Shown: in pieces, positions 7,296 through 13,052 of the stretch
Position numbering within the stretch: the stretch's first letter is position 1
Layout: the number at the start of each line of letters is the position of its first letter
Source: Brachionus plicatilis
Taxonomy: Eukaryota > Rotifera > Eurotatoria > Ploima > Brachionidae
Length of the DNA: 13,052 bases
Reading direction: 5' to 3'
Assembly: GCA_010279815.1 (NCBI GenBank)
Contig: QEOQ01000428.1
Location: 72,338-85,389 of the forward strand
Made by a program: the position numbers and the translations under genes
The notes under the pieces: generated by a model
The model's database searches: none
What the model was told of the DNA's origin: nothing
Seen by the model: the letters and a program-made list of their open reading frames with translations, nothing else

Positions 7296-10200
7296 ATGTC
7301 TCAAAGATCATTTGATCACTTATTCAAAGTCTTGTTAATCGGTGAGTCGTCTGTGGGAAAGTCTTCAATAATTCTTAGATACACTGACAACTCTTTCGAC
7401 GAAAATTTTGTTTCAACTATTGGAATCGATTTCAAAATAAAAACATTGGAAATTCAAGGAAAAACAATCAAGCTTCAAATATGGTATTTTACAATTAACA
7501 TTTTTATGTGATCATGTGATTAATAGAAAATGAATTTTTTAATTTTTGACCTTAAAAATGACAATCTTTACCATCTTATTAACTTTATTTTTTTTGGTCA
7601 TATAATCACATATTGTCTTTGTCAAGAGGAATACTTCTTTAAAAAATTTTATTAAGGGATACAGCAGGACAAGAACGTTTTCACTCGGTGACTTATTCTT
7701 TTTATCGCGGAGCTCATGCAATTTTGCTAGTCTACGATATCACACAAGCTAAATCATTTTCAAGTTTAGCCACTTGGCTAAGAAACATTGAACAGGTAAA
7801 TTTTTGATTTTTGCTTTTAAAATTTTTTATTTATATTTTGATTTATTCATAAATTTATTAATAAATAAAAAAATTATTTACGTAATATAGCATCAGTTTT
7901 ACATTATTACATTATTTCTAACGCTTTAATTTAGTTCATTAAAAGCATAAAAAATTCACTTTAAAAATTTTTTATAAAAATAAAAAATGTGATCAACTGA
8001 TCACATAACAAATAGTAATAATTTAACAAATAATTTGATGGAAATAAAAAATTTAGTGATCAAACAAAAAAATTTAAAGAAATAAAATCTTTAAAGTCCA
8101 AATATTGATATACTAATTGAACCATTTACAAAAAAATTAATTGTGTACTCTACCTAAATGAGTATTGAACCAAGGCATTTTCTTTTATTTTTGTAAAAAT
8201 TTAAGAAAACTCTTCAAAGTCTAGTAGAGCTATTTTTTTAAAAGTTAAAAAGTAAAAAAAAAAATTTAAAAAAAGTTTTACTATTTAGTTTAAAAAAATA
8301 GCTCTACTAGACTTTGAAGAGTTTTCTTAAATTTTTACAAAAATAAAAGAAAATGCCTTGGTAAATGAAAACCCAACTGCATCTCCACATTGCGGAAAGT
8401 ATATGTTAGGTACGAAAAGGCTCAATACTCATTTAGGTAGAGTACACAATTAATATTTTTTAAATGGTTCAATTAGTATATCAATATTTGGACTTTAAAG
8501 ATTTTATTTCTTTAAATTTTTTTGTTTGATCACTAAATTTTTTATTTGATCACCAAAACTTATCTATGATCACATATTTAAAAAATTAGAAATAATGTTT
8601 TATATTGATTACATAACCTAGGAGACCCAAAAAAAGATCACTTCATTTTAAAAAATGTTTTGATGATTAAAATTTTCCAAAAATCTACTAAAATTGAAAA
8701 CTGTAATTGAAAAAAATTAATTTCTGGAATAACTTTTTTTGTTTTATTAATTTTGTTAGCAAATAAATTTAAAATTTAATCAATTTTTTTTAAATGTTTT
8801 TTCTATAAAGTTGTTACATAATTTCTCTGAAAAAAAAAATTCTCTCAATATTTTTCTTTAAAAACCTATTTCAATGATTTATTTTTCTAAAGATATTCTT
8901 ATTCAGCATGTATTGCTTTTAGGAATTGTTTAAAAAAAATTTTCTGCAAGTCTCAGGTAATTTGTAAAAAAATCCGGTCGAAAAAAATCAGGTGGAAAAT
9001 AATCCGGTCGAAAAATGTTCAGTGGAAAAAAATCTGTTTTGAAAAAAGTCAGGTGTAAAATAATCCGGTCTGAAAAAAATCAGGGGAAATTTGACCGGTT
9101 TTTAGAAAAAATAAAAAATAGCCAGTAGTTTTTTTTATAATAGTTTACTGAGAAAAATTAAGATAATTTATGCAAATAAAAAAAAAAGAAAATTAAACTA
9201 TTAAAAATCTAAAATAATTCTCGCAAATCTAAATATTTTTGCACTACATACGCAGCGTCTCCATCTAATGCTTCCGTCTATATTGGCCTCAGCTATTTTA
9301 AACTTAACTGCCTTATACTGTGACGATGTTTTTTCATCGTTTAGGTAACTAAAGATAGGGTATTCTTTTTAAATTTTTTTCCAAATATTATGTAATTTCT
9401 CAAAGCCATTTTATATAAACAGGGCAATTAGGGTAATTTAGTCAAGGGTTTAGAAATTAGATTTTTATAAAACAAATTATTTAAGATTAATCTTTAAAAG
9501 ATATATTAAGCCTAATTTAATAAATCAATTATAATTTATGCGAAATTAGCATATAAATTAAATTTATAAAACGGATAATATTCCACTGGATTTTTTTCTA
9601 CTGGATTTTTTTCAGACCGGATTATTTTCCACCTGATTTTTTTCAACCAGATTTTTTTCAGACCGGATTTTTTTACATCAAACCGGTGATAAAAAGGATT
9701 TTTTGTAGTAAAAGTTTCAATTTTAACAAAAGAGAAGAGTTGGTCAAAAGTTAAACTTTAAAGTAAGAATCGTTAAATGTCAAAGTAAAAGTCAGACTTT
9801 GACTTTGAAATTTTTTTTATACTTAAAAGTCTTGACTTGGACTTTCATTTTAATAATTTAGACTTGAACTAGGCCGCCAAAAAAAACTTGCTGGAACGGC
9901 AATCCATCTGTAAGGATCACAGTCATATGATTTTTTGCCGTTCTAGATAGCTATTTTAGCGGCCTCCTAAATAAGAACCCTTAAAAGGCGTTTAAATTAA
10001 AAAAATTTTAAAAAAAGTTTTGACCCTGACTTGATTAAAAATAATTAAAGTCAAAGTATTGACTTAAAATTTTTCATTTTAAAAAAAATAGCTTCATTAA
10101 AAAAGATATTTTGAATATAGGCACATTGTAATATTTATCAGAAAATGGATCAATTAATAAAATAATTAGTTAATTGTTTCTTGTTTCAAAATTCCTTTTT

Positions 10201-11334
10201 TTATAGAAAAATGTTATATTTTGACATTGAGTAATTTTTTAAATATTAAATAAACTGTATCAAAGAATTTAATTTAATCAACTAATAAATCTATTTATAA
10301 GAAGCGTATGTTTTTTAAGTGAAAATTTATTTGAAATCGTCACTCATTTCTCTTAAGGATGGCATATTGATCTTTAATAAAAAAAAAAAATACTGATCAT
10401 TGAATTTAACCATTTTTACTTATTGAATTTAAGTTTTTGATATTAAAGGTAAAAAATGGTAAAATAATAAGAGCCATAAAAAGAACGATTTTTACAATTT
10501 TTAAAAAAAAATTCACCTCTTTCATTTTGTTTTTAATTCTAAAATATTTTTACAGGTTTTGACTGAATTTTACGTTAATAATAGCAAATTTTCATCAAAA
10601 AATGTAAATAATAAAATAAAATAGAATTAAAAATAATTAAAAATAATTATTTTTCTGATAAAAAATAATATATAATAAGGTTATAGAATAAAGATGATTT
10701 ACAGTCATCCTTGAATGGAGTAAAAGGATTAGTAACCCGTAAAAATTGAATTTTTAAAAATGGCAAAAAATCGTTCTTTCTTGGGCTATTATCATGTTAA
10801 CATTTTTACGTAATTTTATGGAAAAAATTGTAAATTTCAAAGATCTAATTAACACTTTATATTCAATAATTAGCAATTAATTAATCAAATCAAGTATCAT
10901 ATGAAAAAAAAATTATTTTGCGTATTTTTTTAAAAATTGGTAAACTTTGAGATCTTTTTCAGCATGCCGAAAACGATACCTTGAAATACATAGTTGGAAA
11001 TAAATGTGACTGTACTGAATTAAGAGTTGTCCAGAAAAAAGAAGGCGAACAAGTAATTAAAAATTTTTTTTTTTAGACTATTTAAAATAATTTTATATTC
11101 AAGATTGCTGAAAAGTTTATGGCAGAATTTTATGAGACAAGCGCAAAAATGAACACCAATATTGATTCATTATTCAAAAATATATGCTATAAAATTTTGG
11201 CAAAAAAACAATCAGAAAAGTCGAACAAAAGCGAAGACTTAACGGGACAAAATGACCAAAATTCTTATTCAGTCGAGTCCTTATTAATGTATACCAATTC
11301 ATCCATTAACAGAATGAGTTCAAACTGTTGCTAA
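7296..11334 (+). CDS. Rab family small GTPase (Rab8/10/13-like; subfamily uncertain)
   Basis: A membrane-traffic GTPase of 215 residues from four exons: 7296-7483, 7657-7795, 10963-11052 and 11104-11334. Introns are 173, 3167 and 51 bp, all GT..AG, with matching phases (Trp63 is split by intron 1). G-motifs: P-loop GESSVGKS (16-23), switch-I T41, WDTAGQE (63-69), NKCD (122-125) and ETSAK (150-154). Rab-specific blocks IGIDF (42-46), KLQIW (59-63), RFHSVT (70-75) and LVYDIT (87-92) are present. The C-terminus NCC ends in two cysteines, the geranylgeranylation signal. The RNIEQHAEN...GNKCD stretch and GEQIAEKF are closest, from memory, to Rab8/Rab10, while SSVGKS and FVSTIGIDF recall Rab3. The P-loop has Ser19 where Rab8/10 have Gly, as in Rab3. 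GCCATG gives a purine at -3. The long intron is filled with inverted-repeat elements. Confidence 0.95.
7506..7612. mobile_element. Candidate small MITE in Rab intron 1
   Basis: ATGTGATCATGTGATTA near 7506-7522 is imperfectly inverted in GGTCATATAATCACATAT near 7596-7612 (about 12 of 16 positions). Removing this 107-bp piece leaves about 66 bp, close to the usual intron size in this window. The end sequence resembles that of the larger element in intron 2, so the two may be related. Confidence 0.35.
7986..8576. mobile_element. Foldback element with about 200-bp arms in Rab intron 2
   Basis: The left arm (8042-8242) is a near-perfect inverted copy of the right arm (8289-8547), separated by a 46-bp A-rich loop. 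The right arm has about 60 bp extra (around 8356-8421) that is absent from the left arm, so the left arm has suffered a deletion or the right an insertion. Outer ends may extend to ATGTGATCA at 7987-7995 and TGATCACAT at 8567-8575. The heptamer GTGATCA occurs repeatedly near both ends, including a dyad GTGATCA-AC-TGATCAC at 7989-8004. The Rab pre-mRNA would fold here into a long hairpin. No intact transposase is present. Confidence 0.85.
8382..8447 (+). pseudogene. C2H2 zinc-finger relic inside the foldback element
   Basis: The plus strand reads [22 protein letters not shown], written here by position: Ser at 8382, Cys at 8391, His at 8430 and His at 8445. The spacing Cys-x12-His-x4-His is that of a classical C2H2 finger. 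The expected first cysteine (two residues before the surviving Cys pair position) is Ser, coded TCT where TGT is expected. A TAA follows at 8451. The second half of the finger is also present, inverted, in the left arm near 8142-8172. This suggests the arms derive from a zinc-finger-coding sequence, probably of a transposon. Confidence 0.55.
8964..9676. mobile_element. Inverted-repeat element with satellite-like ends in Rab intron 2
   Basis: The ends are built of 15-16-bp units of the form AATCCGGTCGAAAAA alternating with AATCAGGTGGAAAAT. About eight units lie at 8964-9100, and inverted copies lie at about 9580-9676. The outermost 16 bp, GTAAAAAAATCCGGTC (8964-8979), is matched exactly by GACCGGATTTTTTTAC (9661-9676). 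An extra inverted CCGGT occurs just outside on the right and just inside on the left. The roughly 480-bp core contains a FLYWCH-like coding relic. The structure is that of a non-autonomous DNA transposon with subterminal repeats. Confidence 0.8.
9204..9368 (-). pseudogene. FLYWCH-like zinc-finger relic in the element core
   Basis: A minus-strand open stretch of 55 codons without an ATG includes [15 protein letters not shown], then [14 protein letters not shown]. The W-R-x-C...C-S-A-K arrangement resembles the core of FLYWCH fingers (Y-x-W-x-C ... C-x-A), though spacing between the cysteines is shorter than usual. FLYWCH domains are often attached to MULE transposases, which agrees with the MULE-like tail at 23-197. 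Stops close both ends, so this is not a working gene. The assignment is by eye. Confidence 0.4.
9789..10065. mobile_element. Inverted-repeat element with a central hairpin in Rab intron 2
   Basis: The outer arms AAGTCAGACTTTGACTTT (from 9789) and AAAGTCAAAGTATTGACTT (to 10065) are imperfect inverted repeats of about 23 bp. The centre holds a second inverted repeat: left arm 9871-9902, right arm 9935-9965. Its stem ends are AGGCCGC/GCGGCCT and GAACGGCAA/TTGCCGTTC, and its loop is 32 nt. The TTTGCCGTTCT and GCGGC pieces are shared with the element at 680-941, so the two are probably members of one family. Several AAGTC/GACTT repeats lie in between. Confidence 0.6.
10449..10809. mobile_element. 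Inverted-repeat element, about 65-bp arms, in Rab intron 2
   Basis: The left arm 10449-10514 and right arm 10747-10809 are imperfect inverted repeats. They share an exact 14-bp core, AAAGAACGATTTTT at 10480-10493 and its complement at 10766-10779. Interior sequence is A/T-rich with no coding frame. It ends about 150 bp before Rab exon 3. Confidence 0.65.
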
Positions 11335-11386
11335 ATTTGCCTTCAGCGCTCAAACTTACCAAATCCGCTCCAATTCAATTAATGAA

Positions 11387-11392
11387 AATAAA
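11387..11392 (+). promoter_or_regulatory. Candidate poly(A) signal of the Rab gene
   Basis: AATAAA lies 53 nt after the Rab stop codon, within the 158-bp gap to the convergent ADRM1 gene. It is the only good plus-strand hexamer in the less AT-rich half of the gap. Confidence 0.5.
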
Positions 11393-11449
11393 AAGCATTT
11401 TTTAAAATAATTTTTTAATTTTTAAATAAATTTTTCAATCAAAATAATA

Positions 11450-11455
11450 TTTAAT
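11450..11455 (-). promoter_or_regulatory. Candidate poly(A) signal of ADRM1 (ATTAAA)
   Basis: On the minus strand the variant hexamer ATTAAA lies 38 nt after the ADRM1 stop. No AATAAA is present on this strand in the gap, so this or a site inside the Rab 3' end would be needed. Confidence 0.35.
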
Positions 11456-11492
11456 ACAAGGCTAGATATTTGAATAAGAAAAAAAATATAAA

Positions 11493-12753
11493 TTATTTTG
11501 TATCCATTTGGTCGTCATCGGTTTTCTTCTCCTTTTTTTGCTGCGCATAAGTTTCCATTGCTTTGGCAAAAGCTTCCAGATTGCCCTGGGCAGCGGCGCT
11601 AGTGACCTCGTCGGGCAGATTGAATTGCTGAAGCAAGGGACCAAGTTGGCCGCTTTGTAGCGCATGTCCGAACGAGCTCATGGCTTTTTTGAACTGTGGC
11701 GTGGTCAGAGTGGTGCGAACTTCTTCTTCTGTTTTGGGCAGTATTTCTGAATCTGGCAGGTGCTGCATCAATCGCTGCTGAATTTCGTTGTTGGCCAAAA
11801 TCGGAGCCATCAGATCCAATGGAACCAGCTCGGATAAATCCACTTCTTGTCGTCCGGGTAGCTCCTGAGCCAAATTTCCGAGAATGTTTTGAAAATCACT
11901 GAATTGCATTTTTTGTCCCGACTCTTTTTTGCCTTCGCCGGACTCAACTTGGCTAGGCTTTTTTTCTGACGAGCTTGCCGCAGTCTGTTCTGCCCGGGTG
12001 GCCGAAACTGTGCTTTGAGCTCTGGATGGTCTTAAAAATTAAATTTATTTAAAAAAAAAATTAAATTTATTTAAAAAAAAAAATTAAATTTTGGCAATTT
12101 ACTGAGAACTTGGAGCAGTTGATGTTCGGTTGGATGAGGGAGAATTGACTGGCATAAATCCTCCGAGAAACATCTGCAGTTGTTGCTCGCTCATGGAACC
12201 GATCAAATTGTGCAGCTCGCTGCCTTCCATTCCACTGAGCTCTTGGTTTAGCACATTGGCCAGATTACCACTGGTCGTGGCACGCTCTCCAGCGCTAGTT
12301 GACGAAGATGAAGAGCCCGGAGCTGGCGGGTTGTTCAAGCTGTCATTTACTTTTTTCCATAACTTTTCATCTTTGTCCGATTCGGTTTCTTGCATCCAAA
12401 AAAATAGCTTTTTGTTGGAGCTCTTGAAGCGCAGCAAGTACACCCGACCAGTAGTGCACTGAGACACTTTTTTGATCTCAACATCATCAGGAAAAATCAT
12501 TAGGTCCTTTGAACAAAAGATTTGGAAAATTTTTTTTAGGTGCCAAGTTTAAGCATACGTCTTCCACAATTCCGCTAGTGCGGTCCTTCCAGCAAAAATG
12601 CATCAGAGCATCATCAGATTGGTACACATAAACCAGACCTTTTCGCTTGTCCGGATGGACTGTTTTGTTTACCATGCTCATTTTGCCGGCTTTGAATTCG
12701 ACCAAATTTTTTGATTTGGAAGATTGACTGGAACCAAATAGTGCACTTGACAT
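11493..12753 (-). CDS. ADRM1: Proteasomal ubiquitin receptor ADRM1/RPN13
   Basis: A subunit of the 19S regulatory particle that binds ubiquitin chains and recruits the deubiquitinase UCH37. Three exons, read leftward: 12753-12559, 12506-12103 and 12030-11493. They give 378 residues (human about 407). The introns (52 and 72 bp) are GT..AG and phase-compatible; the first joins TSGIVED to DLMIFPDD. The N-terminal Pru domain spans about 16-125: [33 protein letters not shown] (69-73) and KKLFFWMQE (97-105). Residues matching the human ubiquitin contacts F76, D79 and F98 are F70, D73 and F92. A Ser/Thr-rich linker follows (about 130-235). The C-terminal DEUBAD domain runs from about 241 to 365: [30 protein letters not shown]-like [19 protein letters not shown] and [11 protein letters not shown]. 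The start ATG has A at -3. Confidence 0.96.
12039..12091. repeat. 22-23-bp duplication inside ADRM1 intron 2
   Basis: The unit TTAAATTTATTTAAAAAAAAAA occurs at 12039-12060 and 12061-12083, followed by a partial third copy to 12091. It makes up most of the 72-bp intron, so intron length probably changed by slippage here. Confidence 0.8.
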
Positions 12754-13052
12754 GTTATCAGAATTTGAAAATTTTTAAATTTTTAAAAGCGCAAAAATCA
12801 AGCTATTTTATTCAAAATAATTACGAATCAAATTTTAAAAGATTTTAGTCCATGTAAAAGCTTAAATAATGCAATAATTTATGCTGCAATTTTAAGTTTT
12901 TTTTGTTCAAAAATTGGTCAAATACCATTTTAAAAGTAAAGATAATTTTGTTAATTTTGATATTTTTTTGCTCTGGATATTTATTTAATTTTTAGTTTTG
13001 ATTAGATTTAAATTTTTTAAATTGATCGTTTAAATTCAACTAGCTTTATCTA
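12754..13052. other. AT-rich region upstream of ADRM1
   Basis: About 300 bp with no open frame, repeat or clear TATA element on the minus strand. It should include the ADRM1 promoter. Confidence 0.5.

Noticed and set aside
7484..7511. Rab ORF ending in YFTINIFM after exon 1
   Set aside because: This is read-through into intron 1; splicing at 7483/7657 restores WDTAGQE.
7539..7721. 60-codon minus-strand ORF over Rab exon 2 and intron 1
   Set aside because: It lies antisense to the clear Rab exon and has no family resemblance.
11462..12462. ORFs on the plus strand and in another minus frame across ADRM1
   Set aside because: They are shadows of the ADRM1 exons, which carry the recognisable Pru and DEUBAD sequence.
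1..13052. tRNA, rRNA, CRISPR array or replication origin
   Set aside because: I looked for B-box-like words, cloverleaf arms, and regularly spaced short repeats and found none; the only arrays are the 9-bp, 132-bp and 15-16-bp repeats described.

Overview
This is nuclear DNA from a eukaryote, very probably a small invertebrate with a compact, strongly AT-rich genome. The evidence is four conserved eukaryotic genes, three of them split by GT..AG introns that are mostly 47-91 bp long, AATAAA-type poly(A) signals, and spacers filled with decayed transposon pieces. A monogonont rotifer or a similar AT-rich metazoan would fit, but the species cannot be proved from this window. No bacterial operon structure, tRNA, rRNA or CRISPR array was seen.

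Layout. 1-1522 is transposon debris: a relic resembling the C-terminal tail of a MULE/SWIM transposase, a 9-bp microsatellite, a possible DDE-transposase scrap and a 262-bp inverted-repeat element. 1523-2464 (+) is an intronless phytanoyl-CoA 2-hydroxylase (PHYH). 2777-3173 is a 132-bp tandem repeat that can encode a 44-residue repeat peptide on the minus strand. 3650-5053 (+) is ALG5 in nine exons, with a first exon carrying the membrane anchor that I infer from phase and content. 5054-7295 is mostly noncoding and holds a non-LTR reverse-transcriptase relic on the minus strand. 7296-11334 (+) is a Rab small GTPase in four exons; its second intron is 3.17 kb and is packed with at least four separate inverted-repeat elements. 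Two of these carry protein-domain relics, a C2H2 finger and a FLYWCH-like segment. 11493-12753 (-) is ADRM1/RPN13, the proteasome ubiquitin receptor, convergent with the Rab gene and only 158 bp from its stop codon.

The four genes do not form a pathway. PHYH acts in fatty-acid alpha-oxidation, ALG5 makes dolichyl-phosphate-glucose for N-glycosylation in the ER, the Rab directs vesicle traffic, and RPN13 delivers ubiquitinated substrates to the proteasome. They are housekeeping genes side by side. The unusual content is between and inside them: the hairpin-forming elements in the Rab intron, an element whose ends are made of 15-16-bp satellite repeats, and the 44-residue tandem-repeat ORF. I found no convincing new multi-gene system.
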